Shown in pieces: positions 13,507 to 24,830 of a stretch of DNA of 64,000 bases. A program made the position numbers and the translations under genes. The stretch comes from Zerene cesonia (lineage: Eukaryota; Arthropoda; Insecta; Lepidoptera; Pieridae), in assembly GCF_012273895.1 (NCBI RefSeq), contig NC_052111.1, positions 7,998,001 to 8,062,000 on the forward strand, written 5' to 3'. Position 1 is the first letter of the stretch. Each line of letters begins with the position of its first letter. The notes beneath the pieces are model-generated. The model was not told the DNA's origin. It saw only the letters and a list, made by a program, of their open reading frames with translations, and ran no database searches.

Positions 13507-13794
13507 AGCATAATTGGTCCTTACATACTGTAGATTTATCTTAAACCGTATATCATTACGATACGTGTAGGTGGAAATAGCGCAACAAGAATGCTTCAGC
13601 ATCCTTGACCGGTTGACATTGTTGTATACGTACAAGCAATGTGATGTCATCCGTTACTGGGAATTTTCTTCTCGTGTTATATAATTTTATCAGCTTTCAG
13701 CGGTTTAACATGTTTATTTAAGTAACGAGTAGTGTTGTAGTGTGAGTTATGTAATTAGTAATGTAGTCATAGTGCAAACTTTTTAATTTTTTTA

Positions 13795-13957
13795 TCTATA
13801 CTAATATTATAAAGCTGAAGAGTTTGTTTGTTTGAACACACTAATCTCAGGAACTACTGGTCCGATTTGAACAATTAATTCAGTGTTAGATAGCCCATTT
13901 ATCGAGGAAGGCTATAGGCTATATATGTACCACGGGCGAAGCCGGGCGGACCGTTAG
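13795..13957 (+). mobile_element. Helitron-like element, family D, near full length
   Basis: It starts TCTATACTAATATTATAAAG, preceded by A, and ends CGGACCGTTAG followed by T. The internal block GGCTATATATGTACCACGGG is diagnostic of family D, also seen at 39330, 58436 and 61927. It is about 163 bp and non-coding. It lies some 260 bp upstream of the candidate exon at 14219. Confidence 0.72.
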
Positions 13958-14192
13958 TAATTAATATAATGATATATTAATATGTTAATGTAAATATGTG
14001 GTGTAAGTTTTGTGACTAGTAAAAAATTTCCTCACTTTACCTTTAATGGCAATGGATCTTCAAATAAGTATAGTACAATAAGTCACAAAATAAGCTTTTG
14101 ATTCATATTTACTAATTAACAAACGAAACAAAACATAATAAATACACGCCATTGAATACCTGAATACTAAGCATTTTATTTTAACATCATCA

Positions 14193-14199
14193 TACTAAT
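14193..14199 (+). promoter_or_regulatory. Candidate splicing branch point
   Basis: TACTAAT matches the branch-point consensus, with its branch adenosine about 20 nt before the acceptor AG at 14217-14218. A pyrimidine-rich stretch follows (TCTTATTTTATTTCAG). It supports the exon call at 14219-14263. Confidence 0.45.
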
Positions 14200-14218
14200 G
14201 AATCTTATTTTATTTCAG

Positions 14219-14263
14219 GTTTTCGAAGGGGCTTGGAAAAATCTGACATACAATACGGTTGAT
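14219..14263 (+). CDS. Candidate 45-nt internal exon (partial gene)
   Basis: I do not recognise the gene. The exon is bounded by a pyrimidine-rich acceptor ending TTTATTTCAG and a near-perfect donor GTAAGTA, with a TACTAAT branch point 20 nt upstream of the AG. Its length is divisible by three. Only the frame starting at the first base stays open across it, giving VFEGAWKNLTYNTVD, so it would be a phase 0-0 exon. The peptide holds an N-glycosylation sequon (N-L-T), which would suit an extracellular or lumenal segment, but that is inference. Plus-strand context agrees with the candidate terminal exon at 17937 and the recursive splice site at 24059. Short exons arise by chance in AT-rich DNA, so RNA evidence would decide. 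Confidence 0.4.
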
Positions 14264-16180
14264 GTAAGTACCAAAATTACTTGTATAATATATACATTTA
14301 GATTGTGAAATAATTTCGCCGACTTACACAGCTAATGGGCGAAAAAACATGCTTCATTTGCTGCAAATCATATCCAAGTGGACATTTAAGACCCTTCATT
14401 GAACGGAAATTTTCTTTCAGAGCTCCCGATTTAGGTTGTTTCATTTGGGAATATGTTTATATTGACTTGATTATTTTTAATAGTCGACCATTTTTGAAGT
14501 TTCATACATCCTTATTATAGGTTAGGTTAGTTTATTTTAATCATAAAAATTTTATTTTTATTTCGTTAAAGCTATGATATTAGTACTTTCCACCACTCTA
14601 ATTACAACGGTCATATTCATACATACAAATAATCTAAAAATAAACTTATATTTTTAAAATGTGCCTTTGAGGGTTACAAATGGCGTGAGGTCGGTTTCAG
14701 GTGGGAAAATATATGAACCGCACAGAGCAAATCCGAGCAAAGGTCAGCCACCAAGTGTTTATCATAATTGAATAAGTGACACCGTGTTTTTATGAAAGAA
14801 ATACGATCACATAATTTTATTTCATTTATTAATAAAGTAGATAAAGAAGCTATAGAATTCATGTATAAAAATAATTCTGGAATGATAATTAAATGGGATG
14901 CTAATAAGTTATTTAAAAGAATAATAAATTAATAAAAGATATTGAATTCTTCAAGATAATAATAGTAGGTTAGTACATTAATTATTAGTCGTACCTACGT
15001 TTACACTCATCAAAAACAGACATAATATTCAGATGTGGATAAAACTTGTCTAAGAAAGCAATCACTGAAGAGATAATATCGATTAGATTCAATATAGACG
15101 CTGACTGGTGAATAAAGGAAATCTCATTTCCGAGCAATAACAAATTTAGGTTCACTGGATACAATATTTGGCCGACAATTAGGTGGGCGTCGAAAGAACC
15201 TATTTCTCTTGAATGATTAAGCGATGGACGCTCGACTACCGTTGAAAATAGATGTAGCATTTCTTTGATGTAATACTTCGTTTACAGTTTTCTTCTATGT
15301 ACGTTGGGGTAAACTATGCAAAACATGTTGTTTATGCAATGAAAATGGATGCTGACATTTATTTAGAAGTGTGTTAAGTTGGAGTTTTTAATCAATTGTT
15401 TATTTCTTTGTAATCCTCTTATATAATATATAAGATTTTAGTTTTCTTCCCGCGGCGTCTTCTATCTGTAAATATTACATGCCGAAATTTCTTAAGGAAA
15501 ACTCTACGTTCTTCAGAGTTAGTATTATCTTTGGTCAGAGTAATTAATTGTTAGCTTACTTGGTAATTTGTTTCGAAACCACTGATTCACGGGCAAGTTT
15601 CCGTCGGACTGATTTTTATTGATTTACATAAAAACTAATCCACATTTCAAATTGTAAATGGGAATTTTTTTTAGGTAAATTGAAACATTAAGAAAATAAA
15701 AAATCTTAAGTAAACTAGTCGATAAATGGACCCATGAGTATTATATTATCCGTAGTCACATACAGTGTAACGTGATCATGTTAGCAAACATAAGATTTTT
15801 TGTTAGGGTTATCTAGTTAGTCTAGTTTAACTCCTAATGACTGAAAGCCTGAGGTTGCTACGAGTTCCGTTGAACATGTTTTGTACGCAACTTCAGTCAA
15901 ATATTGACGCATTATAAAATAACTTATCTTTTCGCCATTGTTACGTAATTAGAGCATTTTCGTTGGACGCCCCACTCCGTCAGTTCTTGTAGCTCGCTAT
16001 TAAAAGGGTCTGCGACCTTCATTACAGCTTCATAGCAATTTTAAAGATCTTTCGAGAGCAATTTGTCTAAGTGCCATTTTGGCAAAATTGTAATAATCAT
16101 TTTCGCCATTCATTTTTATTAGATATTAAATCTATTGAGGGTTAAGAGGCAGAAATTGATGAATTTTTTTTCACCTTCAT
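14264..16180. other. Unassigned AT-rich sequence (possible intron)
   Basis: If 14219-14263 is an exon, this is downstream intron. A short interstitial telomere-like TAGGTTAGGTTAG lies at 14518-14530. Open frames at 14335-14520 (plus) and 14985-15260 (minus, 91 codons) carry no recognisable domain. Confidence 0.5.
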
Positions 16181-16202
16181 TATATATATATATATATATA
16201 TA
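16181..16202. repeat. (TA)11 microsatellite
   Basis: An uninterrupted TA dinucleotide tract, followed after a short gap by further TATATA at 16214-16221. Confidence 0.9.
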
Positions 16203-16407
16203 CTTTTTATACCTATATATATGTAACGGTTAATACGTGTTTACCCTAGTTAGAACTAGTTATAACTGATGCCTTATACTTACAACTAGTTAAACTACTT
16301 ACAAAGTTTAAAATGTTTTAAAAACCTAAATATTAATTATAAACTGACCTTTTCGTTTGGTCCAAACTTATTTGAGTGCGAGACGCCCTTAAGTCAATTT
16401 TAGCGAT

Positions 16408-16770
16408 TTATTTATTTTTTTTTTTTTTTATGTCATAGCGGGCAGCTGAGCTGGTGGTTCGCCTGATGGTAAGCAATCACCACCACCCATAAACATTCGC
16501 AATGGTACTACCTCTGCGAATGCGCTGCCCGCTTTTATGGGGTAAGGGAAAAGGAAAGGATTAACGACTGGAAAGAAGGAATGGACTAGGACGGGTGAGG
16601 AAAAGGAAACGGGCCTCCGGCTCCCCCACTCACCGTACGAAACACAGTGGCATGCCACTATTTCACGCCGGTTTTCTGTGGGAGTGTGGTACTTCCCCGG
16701 TGCGAGCTGGCCCAATTCATGCCGAAGCGTGCTCGACTCCCACAACAAATTATATACAACCCCTAACACG
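16408..16770 (-). mobile_element. Poly(A)-tailed retroposon 3' end, family S (longest copy)
   Basis: Read on the minus strand it begins near GGGAGTCGAGCACGCTTCGG, passes through 'GGCCAGCTCGCACCGGGGAA', a CCTTTTCC-rich stretch and a terminal domain with GGGTGGTGGTGATTGCTTAC, and ends in TGACATAAAAAAAA (plus-strand T run at 16411-16429). Shorter or diverged relatives lie at 28807, 32085, 35025, 44033, 51267, 58258 and 59465. The tail and domain order fit a LINE 3' UTR or a SINE that uses it. Open frames here (113 aa minus, 77 aa plus) are incidental. Confidence 0.7.
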
Positions 16771-17012
16771 ATCGTCGGTTCGCTCTTCGCTTACGTCTTT
16801 TTATATTAAAATGTATATTGAGTACTGAAGATAGCTAAGACTAATGATTATTACGATTAAAACTATAATGGTCAAAAAGAATTATCTACTAGTTTATAAC
16901 GCGTATGCTCAATGCAATACCATTAAGATAATGTTATATTTTGCTAAAATGATGCTCAATAATAGCTATAATGTGTGAACCTTATTTTGATTATTTATCC
17001 ATTTTATATATC
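16771..17012. other. Unassigned AT-rich sequence
   Basis: Short spacer without a supported feature. Confidence 0.5.
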
Positions 17013-17045
17013 ATATATGGCAATACATCCTGTATTGCCATATAT
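17013..17045. repeat. Perfect 15-bp hairpin with 3-nt loop
   Basis: ATATATGGCAATACA (17013-17027) is exactly complementary in inverse to TGTATTGCCATATAT (17031-17045) around loop TCC, with some further imperfect pairing outward. It is too short and tight for a normal microRNA precursor. More likely it is a snapback duplication or a transposon end. Confidence 0.8.
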
Positions 17046-17936
17046 TATGATACATATTTTCATATCGCCAAATTAGAAATCTGCAGGGTTATCGTGATGT
17101 ATAATACAAACAGATTTATATTACAGCTCCACTAGCCGTCCCTTTCTCACGCTGGCATTAATACTGCTTTGAGACGTCACGGCTAACCCCCTGATACGGT
17201 GTCGCAATAAAATATGATAATAAGTAGAATACATTCTATATGAAAGATGAAAATAATTAAATTGTTCCTGAGACAAACCCCAGCTGACATGTTTTCCACA
17301 TTTTTTTCGCTGGAAAAGCTTTTTCGTTGATCCAATTACGCAGGAGAAAATTTTAACACTTTATTAACAAACCTTTGTTGTGTACCTGCAGGCATTTCGG
17401 CATAATGTATATGCGAAGGCCTTTCCACGCTTTTAAAGTACATTTAATCATCCGTATCAAGTATACCAAAACCTTAATGCTCACCCAAACCTGTATTTGA
17501 AATGTGTTTTAAATGTATATCTATAAATTAGGATATAGGACACCTATCAAATGAGGGAGACACAATACTTAGTATTGTAAAATTTTCAGTTCGTCATCCG
17601 TAACTACTGAATATAGAAGAATAATGCTCCATAAATTGTGAGTTCTTCCAAATAGGTACTTTGCACTTAATTAACAATAAAGTGTTGAAATATCCACATA
17701 AGTACATCGATTTGTTTGTAGCAATATTTGAAGTTGGAGAATGGAATAACGAGGGATTATTCGTTACTATTTATGGTTAACATCGCTTGTAAATTTTATG
17801 ATTCGGTGATGAAGTGAGAATTGTTGCTTTTAAATCCGTAATCATGTATGGCACGTAGCATTTGATGCAAAGCAAAAATGTTATTACGTCGGCAACCTAT
17901 TTGCTCGAGTTATTCCACAATTTCTCTGACTTACAG
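17046..17936. other. Unassigned non-coding sequence
   Basis: No recognised repeat. A CRE-like core (ACGTCA) is at about 17174-17179. The segment could be intron upstream of the candidate terminal exon at 17937. Confidence 0.45.
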
Positions 17937-18020
17937 CGGAACTGCGTAGTGCATTTCGAAGAAATGGTTGAAGCGGGAACGTCCAAATTCACTTATGACA
18001 GCAATCTTTTGATAGACTGA
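17937..18020 (+). CDS. Candidate terminal coding exon
   Basis: I do not recognise the product. The acceptor is a good pyrimidine stretch ending in TTTCTCTGACTTACAG, after which 27 codons read RNCVVHFEEMVEAGTSKFTY, then DSNLLID and TGA at 18018-18020. The acceptor is phase 0, which matches the donor of the 45-nt candidate exon at 14263, so the two could be joined in frame. An AATAAA lies at 18233-18238 and a GT-rich stretch at about 18265-18281, the order expected of a 3' end. Read without splicing, the same frame is an ORF of 51 codons from an ATG at 17865. All elements are short and each is common in AT-rich DNA. It may be an alternative last exon or coincidence. Confidence 0.27.
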   Translation, partial: RNCVVHFEEMVEAGTSKFTYDSNLLID

Positions 18021-18232
18021 AGGTGTCGGTAAATGAGGGAGGGTTGCTAATGCACTCGAGGAAAGGTTGGGGTTTATTGAAATATTTCTATTCTAAAGCG
18101 AATGCTGAAAGCATAGGTCGGGCGGTAGGAATACTCGATTTTCTCTGGTGTTTTTAATTTAGCTGGAGAATTCTAGACTGGAGATTGCTATTTTGCTGTT
18201 ATTAATTACTTAGTAGGAAAAGTATGCACAAT

Positions 18233-18238
18233 AATAAA
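18233..18238 (+). terminator. Candidate polyadenylation signal
   Basis: AATAAA sits 213 nt after the stop codon at 18020 and is followed some 30 nt later by a GT-rich stretch (GGTGATTGTGTTCGG). It is meaningful only if the exon at 17937 is real. Confidence 0.25.
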
Positions 18239-18285
18239 CACTTTAAATATTCAACGTCAGTAGATAGCTGGTGATTGTGTTCGGA

Positions 18286-18476
18286 CGTAGGCCTCCTATG
18301 GGTTGGCAGATGTCACATGTCGTCCAAACTTTTGTCCAACAATGTCCGGACATGCCAGTTTTCTCGCGATGTTTTTCTTTACCGTTTCGAGCAGTAGTTA
18401 CGGGAATAATGTGCAGATGAAATGAAAAATCAATTTATTTTTTGCACGCTCGTCCTGTTTCGAACTCCCGAATTTT
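18286..18476 (-). mobile_element. RTE-like retroposon 3' region, internally deleted
   Basis: On the minus strand it runs from GGGAGTTCGAAACAGG through 'GACGAGCGTGC', 'TTGATTTTTCATTTCATC' and 'GACATGTGACATCTGCCAAC', to CATAGGAGGCCTAC. Compared with the copy at 38172-38420 it lacks about 45 bp (the 'cttggccagcgtggtgg' part) and the (GATGAT)n tail. The first bases resemble a pol III B box, so a SINE using an RTE tail is an alternative. Confidence 0.65.
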
Positions 18477-18736
18477 TTATTGATGTCCGAGTTTGTAACC
18501 TGAAAAAAAAAACCTCCGCTGAAAATAAATATAATGTAATCTAGTTCAACGATAATTAAAAATTAATTACATTCCAGAGCTTTAAGAAAATTGTAATTAA
18601 ATTACCTACGTTTGTTGTTCCAGAGATTTACTAAATTGAATTAGACTTGAGCCTCGAGTCTTAAAATATAACGTCGCGATTGCTTTTTAAAACCCTGCAA
18701 AAATGTTAATTTGTAGGATATATAAATGTTTTATAT

Positions 18737-18880
18737 GAATGAATGAATGAATGAATGAATAAAACTTTATTTTACACACCAATAGGAAATATTTCAAAAG
18801 CACAGACTAAAAATACAAGTTGCATAATAGGAAATCTTATGGCAGAGCCATCTCTTCCAGGTAACCAAAACAGCGAAATA
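18737..18880 (-). mobile_element. LINE 3' end with (ATTC)6 tail, family L
   Basis: Read on the minus strand, GTTACCTGGAAGAGATGGCT is followed by a stretch ending AATAAAGTTTTATTCATTC and a six-unit tetranucleotide tail (plus-strand GAAT at 18737-18760). The 'CTGGAAGAGATCGCT'-type block recurs at 30367, 37684, 40950 and 56858. Tetranucleotide tails of this kind are typical of Jockey/CR1-group LINE 3' termini in insects. Confidence 0.65.
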
Positions 18881-19150
18881 ATACATAGAAAGCGTTTAGG
18901 TAGGTGGTGTATACTATAGATATAAGTTTAATTAATATTAATATTAATTACTAATAAGAAAACTTTTAATCTTTGATATAATTGATTATGAAGTCTTTGT
19001 TATGAAAGACATATTAGTAGAAAATTTCTCGTATTAATAAACACCCCAACATTTACAAACTAGAGATATACCTAAAACTCGATGGCCATGTCTTACTTAT
19101 AAGTTTTATTGTAGCGATTATCAAAATGGCGTCAATCTGTTTATAGAGAA

Positions 19151-19271
19151 CTCGCTGTTCGCCCCGTCCTTACCCGTTGTTACATAGCGAATGCCACTCG
19201 GTGAATCATTTTTGTAAACATTGCCATAAACTCGAAAATACAAATGTTCTCTCTTTATACGATTAGTATAG
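19151..19271 (-). mobile_element. Helitron-like fragment, family D-related
   Basis: On the minus strand it begins ATCTATACTAATCGTATAAAG and ends with a mutated CTAG beside GGGGCGAACAGCGAG. The middle differs from classic family D, so it is a sister subfamily (compare 25389-25547 and 58944-58995). Confidence 0.5.
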
Positions 19272-19346
19272 ATGGCATCATAATGGGAGAGATGAAAGAT
19301 TTCAACCAAATTCAGACAATGTTTTAGAACAAGCGTATCCTACTAA

Positions 19347-19542
19347 TCCTACTAATGTTATAAATGCGAAAGTTTGTAATGTGTGTGTGTATGTTGCTCT
19401 TTCACGCAAATACTACTAAACCGATTGCAATGAAATTTGGTACGTAGACAGCTGGACAACTGGAATAACATATAGGTAATTTTTATCCCTATATTCCTAC
19501 GGGATACGGACTTACGCGGGTGAAACCGTGAGGCGTAGCTAG
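19347..19542 (+). mobile_element. Helitron-like element, family A, full length
   Basis: It starts TCCTACTAATGTTATAAATG, preceded by A and by a duplicate TCCTACTAA, and ends GGCGTAGCTAG followed by T. A (GT)n run near the 5' end, the shared core CGATTGCAATGAAATTTGGT, and the terminal hairpin GCGGGTGAAACCG are present. Confidence 0.78.
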
Positions 19543-19657
19543 TACAATATAATTTCCTACTAGGATCTGCGAGACAATTGGAGTTCATTCTATCAAAGCC
19601 ATCAACAGAGAGCCTTCGAATCTAATTTTCGTTACTTTTGTTTTTACCCAATATTGA

Positions 19658-19678
19658 CTCTCTTTCTCTCTCTCTCTG
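19658..19678. repeat. (TC)n microsatellite
   Basis: CTCTCTTTCTCTCTCTCTCT tract with one interruption. Confidence 0.85.
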
Positions 19679-20306
19679 TAAATCAATCGACAAGTTTCAA
19701 ATTAGATGGAAATGAAGTTTGTTAAGATGATATTTGTATGTCTTTTATTGTTTGTTTTTTTGGGTATTAATGTGTTCATGAAGGTACCTGTACTTTTAAT
19801 TATTTATATTATTTAACTATTTATTGTATCACACCAATGAAAGTAAAAGTATGCAAAATACCCACAAGTTATAAAAGGCGACTATATTGTTTGTAAGCGA
19901 TCTCTTCCAGGCGATTCTCTCTAATTTTAATTATGACGTGAAGAAATTTTATCTTTAATGTCTGAAATGCAGTCGCATATTACGAAACAAAAAATGCTTA
20001 GGTTACAATTCAAATAAATTACAGCGCTAAAACGCAATACCGTTTTATATCATTATTAGGTATATTAAAACACAAATTAATAAAAAAATGATTCTATTAA
20101 TTAAGTAAGAAGTTGTAATTAAACAGTGCCGATATTATACAAATGTTGGTATTTCCATAATTACAAGATTACATTCAGAGTTCATTCTCACAACAAAAGA
20201 ACTCGCTCCTGTTTTAGTTTTTAACATTAACACTACGAATTATATTACATAAATCTAGTCAAATTAAACCCGTTTACATTTGTGTATTTCTAAATATCTA
20301 TTATTT
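19679..20306. other. Unassigned AT-rich sequence
   Basis: No supported feature was found. Confidence 0.5.
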
Positions 20307-20416
20307 TAGTATTTTCTTGTGTTTGATTTTAAGCGAGTGTATAGTGTTCGAAACGTTGGGTTAATAATATAATGAATAAATCGCGTTTAAAATCCGCTTA
20401 AAAGTCTTTAATTTCT
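20307..20416. mobile_element. Foldback element family M, single-arm copy
   Basis: Contains AGTATTTTCTTGTGTTTGAT, then TTCGAAACGTTGGGTTAATA and one long arm ending CTTTAATTTC. The same modules in both orientations make up the palindromic copy at 55260-55474. Here only one arm remains. Confidence 0.65.
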
Positions 20417-23400
20417 AAATGTATTATTTGCTTAATATACACACTATACATTATAATACACTATAAATTTTTACAATTTAGATTTTCCTTAAATATTCTT
20501 TACAAACTTATACGTATGTAAAGAAAATTGAAGGTAATTGAGTTCATAAATGAAATAAAACGATAAATAAATACTATTATTTATATATCCATTACTTTTG
20601 TAGCTTGACGTTTGTTCGAAATACGATTTAAAAATAGAATAACGATATTACTAATACACAATTTGTCACTGACACTGAAAGTAGTAATAAATCATACCGT
20701 TGATATATTTATATAAGACTTTAAACTCGCCCAATTTGGGAGAACACGTTGCTTCCATTTAAGCTGTAGGCGCCACAACTTTGTGGAGAAGTTAACCACC
20801 GAGCACCTCTCCGGATATCGGAGTAATTATGCATTTACTGGTTAACTGTGGCAATAGTAAAGTTGCATCCTGCACTTGTCATGTATTGAGGTAAGTCCCA
20901 CGTTAGCAAGCTTTATCGTATTGGGATAGACATGATGAAACGGCGCTTGATGTAAAAGTATGTTTGTTATTATATTGTTCTATTTAATTATATCAAATAG
21001 CGTAAATCGTAAATAGTGGCATGTGACGGAATATGGAAGAAAGCCGTATATGTTATATTCCTTTTTAATATGTATTTTAATTGGAAAATATCACTGCATC
21101 CAAAAAGTTTTAAATCGTTCTTATAGAAGTAGGCTGTTTACAGATCTTTGAATATAATAAATAACTAAGAATCGGCTCAATAGATTTTAAGTTTGTTCAA
21201 ACTCAATGATTTATTCAATCTTCTAGAAGCACTTTTGAATCTTCATAGCATGGTTTTTAGTGCATTTGTTTGTTAAAATTCTCGAAATGTTACGACTGAT
21301 TTCTGCTAGAACGGAGCCGGGGCAAGCCGAATGACACAATGTGTTGTATATTCGATTATTGGGTTGCTAGTTTGTTATTCAAAACACACGCGCCAGAATC
21401 TCATCAGGTCAAAGGCAAACGTCGAATGTGGTGAATGGTGAGCAGCGCTATTCGTTTGCGGACAGGTCACAGGGTCTAGCGCAATCTCCGGTTGTAATCG
21501 TACAGTTGTATAAGCCCTAACATTGGCGTTGCATTTTGATTCAGATAAAATAAGCTTTGGATGAAAAAAATGGTATTATAACGACAATTAAGAGTTTGTT
21601 TTATTAAAATATTTCATCTGTTTATCATTTAAGTGTTTGTTGATTTAGTTAGATATATATTAAGTTAAAACGACTGTGTCGTTTGTTGTCAGAACCCTGT
21701 GTTGATACTTTACGTAATATAAGCTAATGTCTTGTAATATATGTTTTGTTACAACAAATAAAATACGAATTAAAATTGTCATAAATTTGCGTCATAAAGA
21801 ATGTTGTATTGAGCTTCCGCTATTTATGCTGCTCAAATAAGTAAGAGTACTTCCCACATAATTTTTCCAGTTATTTTCCATATTTGTAAATTATTCTCAA
21901 GAACTTGAACAAAAACAGGTTCTATGAGTTAAGAAGTATAGAAAGAAGAGTTTCCAAAAAACATATTGGTCAACTAACCAATATACAAATTATTTTTCTA
22001 CCTAAAGGCAAGGCAAGGTAAAACATGTTTATTCCAGAACATCATGTAGACCTGCGTAACGAGTGGGTAAAAGTTATATTGACCGGTTGTACAAAGATTT
22101 AGTTAACTAGATAAAGCAAGCTTGCCTTATTATCACTTAGAGTTACTGCGAAGCGACATTCCTTGACCTTCTTGGCATGTGCTTTCTTGTGTTAAATTGC
22201 GTCTAAGAGGAAGTCGTGTCGCGTAAATTTACTGAATTTAAAAATTTAGAAGTTATCTGCTTTATCCTGAAATAGAACAATAGTGGTTCTCTGTCATTAA
22301 TAAATGGCCACAAAAGGACAGGGCTCTCACCATTGTCAGTTCGGAGCAGATGCATTATGCATCTGTTTCATTGAACGATTTTCTTAACGGATATCTCTTT
22401 TCTTAATACACGGATATATTCTTTGATTAATTAAAACATAGTTACACAATCACTAATTGACGTGTCTGATAGTAACGGTGTAATTTAAACACGCATCTGG
22501 TTGGATTTATGTTTTATTACCACAAACTATATTATATTATAACTTATATACTATGAAATAGGCTGCAGTGCGTCACTATTCACTACGCTTATAGGCTTAA
22601 TACAAAATAATCAATGTCATTATATAATACTAAAAAAACACACTTTAATTATACAATCAATTCAAATATCTCACTTGTTCTCACACAGAGTACACACAAG
22701 AGAATTATTTAATTCTGACGATCCTAATCAGGATATAAAGTTGAACCATATTATTTCGACAATAACCCTTGATAAATGTACAAAGATTTAATTAATAGGT
22801 GTGTTTAAATTTAGGCCAATTAACGTCTAAAGGAGTCGGTTATATACAAACGTACAGGTGAAACTTATACAAATGTGTTAATAAAGAAAAAGACATTTAT
22901 TTAGTGTCGTGCTTATTAAAATGCGGTATCTAGTCCACTTATTCTGCGGTTTCCCCCAGCTGTCATTTGCAAGCCATTTCACGTGCTGATTGTATCAGTA
23001 CCTACGTTATTTAATTGCCATGGCGGTTCTGTAATACCCGTTCTTTTGTTTATGGCATATTGGTTTCACTGCACCTATTTTTCGGTTATTTAGCGGATAC
23101 GCATCATAAAAAATATTGTGAGAAAAGCGTATATATTGTCAAATGTTATTCATCTTTATGTAAATATTTGTTTTTTGTAAAGTTTTGAAATAATTTCATT
23201 CAGCGAAATTACCTATTTATTAGACTAAAGCTTACATAATTCTAGCTTTGATGACTCATTAAATAAAGTTATCAAAATAATATCTATACATTAGAATTAT
23301 GGAAATTGACTCAGTATATAAATAAATATTATTTTATTAAATGCTTTACTACCTATACACTTAGAATTACGTACTTATTTGCTACAGTAAAATCATAAAA

Positions 23401-24020
23401 TCTTATTATAACCTTGTTATATTTATTGTTAAAACCTTCATTACCGCATAGCATTGTGAATTATAAATTCAGGTAGCGTTTGAATAATTGATTCCACGTT
23501 GTTTTGTACAAGGTTATAACTAAAGTAACCAACTATTAATATATTTGTTGAATTATCTTAATAAAACGTTTTGATAAGAACCATACAAATTTTTTGAGGG
23601 GTTTGATTTAGCAACTCTGTTGGCAAACATAGTGACCCTTGATTTCTATTTATCAGTCCCAGGAGACGATTTACTGGTTAAGTGCCGAGGTTTTAATCTC
23701 CCAAAGGAGACGCAACTACTTAGGACATGGTAGTATAAATTGAACAAATTTTGTCTGTTCGAACTTCTTCCGAACTCCATAAGAATCAACATCATTAGAA
23801 TATTACTATATATACTAGTTAGGGTTACGCATAATCCACCGTGTTGACTATGCTGCTACAATATGGTCGTTTTCAATTTAAGATATCAAAGTCCACAGAT
23901 TAGTTCTAGATTATAGTTCGTCGCATGGCTTCCTTATTTAAATGTGTAAGAATGAGAGAGCGAATAAATCAGACAATGGTTTCGAAAATGTTATTTTAAA
24001 AGCCCCTCAGATCAGATCTT
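20417..24020. other. Unassigned sequence (possible intron), non-repetitive
   Basis: A long stretch with no recognised repeat and no supported exon. A strong donor-like GAG|GTAAGT at 20888-20896 follows a segment of higher GC (20755-20890), but all three frames of that segment are stopped. Elevated-GC pockets at 20755-20890 and 21290-21500 could be conserved non-coding elements. Confidence 0.5.
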
Positions 24021-24065
24021 TTTTTTCATATATTTAATTTTATTTATTTTTGTTCACAGGTAAGT
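24021..24065 (+). promoter_or_regulatory. Candidate recursive splice site (zero-length exon)
   Basis: A long pyrimidine/T-rich tract ends ATTTTTGTTCACAG and is followed immediately by GTAAGT (junction 24059|24060). Juxtaposed 3' and 5' splice sites of the form (Y)nNCAG|GTAAGT are the known signature of recursive splicing, which removes very long introns of insect genes stepwise. The tract on the left is T-rich over about 40 nt with a few A interruptions. It is on the same strand as the candidate exons at 14219 and 17937. It predicts that the host intron extends well on both sides. Confidence 0.5.
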
Positions 24066-24669
24066 TTCATTATGAATCACAATTCTTTGCTTCATTTATT
24101 AGAGCCTTGGTGATGTAAGCGTTATGTTAATTGTTTTGTAGACATTAAACATTTTGATTTTCGTTCAATCCTCTCCCATTTCCATATCTGATTAAATCCT
24201 TGCCTTAACCTCCGAGCTGCAACTGCTCATGAGTACTACATACAACAACAATTTTGCTACTTATAGTTCCGGATATAATTAATACAAAAATCCAGAAAAT
24301 TCTCGACCCACATAGTAACCGCATTTTCAGCTCTATTCCCGGATTGGCACATTGTTTAGCTGCGAATCCCGCCGAGCGTGAGGTTAAATCGGATTCCCGT
24401 GCTGCCTTCCTAAGATAGCTTCGTACCCAGTTTTAAATAGAAAATTTTGTGTTTTTTGCATCTGCGAGTTGGTTACGTTATATAAACTATGAATGCCTAA
24501 AATATTGGTATTCAGAAATAAATATATCCAGGCAAATATTTCGGTGTATAAAAATGTATCAGAGCAGTGGTGTAAAAGTCTGGAGTTTGAGACTAGACGA
24601 GTGTATAGGATATAAATTGAAATTGGAATTTATTTGCACATAATTCATATCACCCCTGCTGGTCATGGT
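24066..24669. other. Unassigned sequence
   Basis: Nothing recognised beyond short frames. A minus/plus pair of overlapping frames at 24449-24801 is incidental and partly covers the RTE-like fragment that follows. Confidence 0.45.
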
Positions 24670-24830
24670 AATCAAGCATCGTGAGGAAATCGGCATCTCG
24701 AAGAAGCAAAAGTTCGAAGACATGTGACATCTGCAAACACGCGCTTGGCCAGCGTGGTGGATTGCGGCTTCAAACCTCATAGCAGACTCGTGTCCCTGCA
24801 TATGTAAAGGCAGACGTTAATGAAAAAAAA
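24670..24830 (+). mobile_element. RTE-like retroposon 3' region with A tail
   Basis: From ATCGTGAGGAAATCGGCATC through AGTTCGAAGACATGTGACAT and TTGGCCAGCGTGGTGGATTG, to a decayed end and an A run at 24822-24831. It is the same family as 38172-38420 but on the plus strand. Confidence 0.68.

Noticed and set aside
14518..14530. Telomere-derived sequence
   Set aside because: Fewer than three TTAGG-type units; such runs are common by chance.
16428..16828. Frames of 113 and 77 codons as a gene
   Set aside because: They lie inside the dispersed family S retroposon, and similar spurious frames occur in its other copies.
20764..20896. 127-nt exon ending at a strong GAG|GTAAGT donor
   Set aside because: All three frames contain stops and the acceptor is weak. 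A non-coding exon is possible but not supported.
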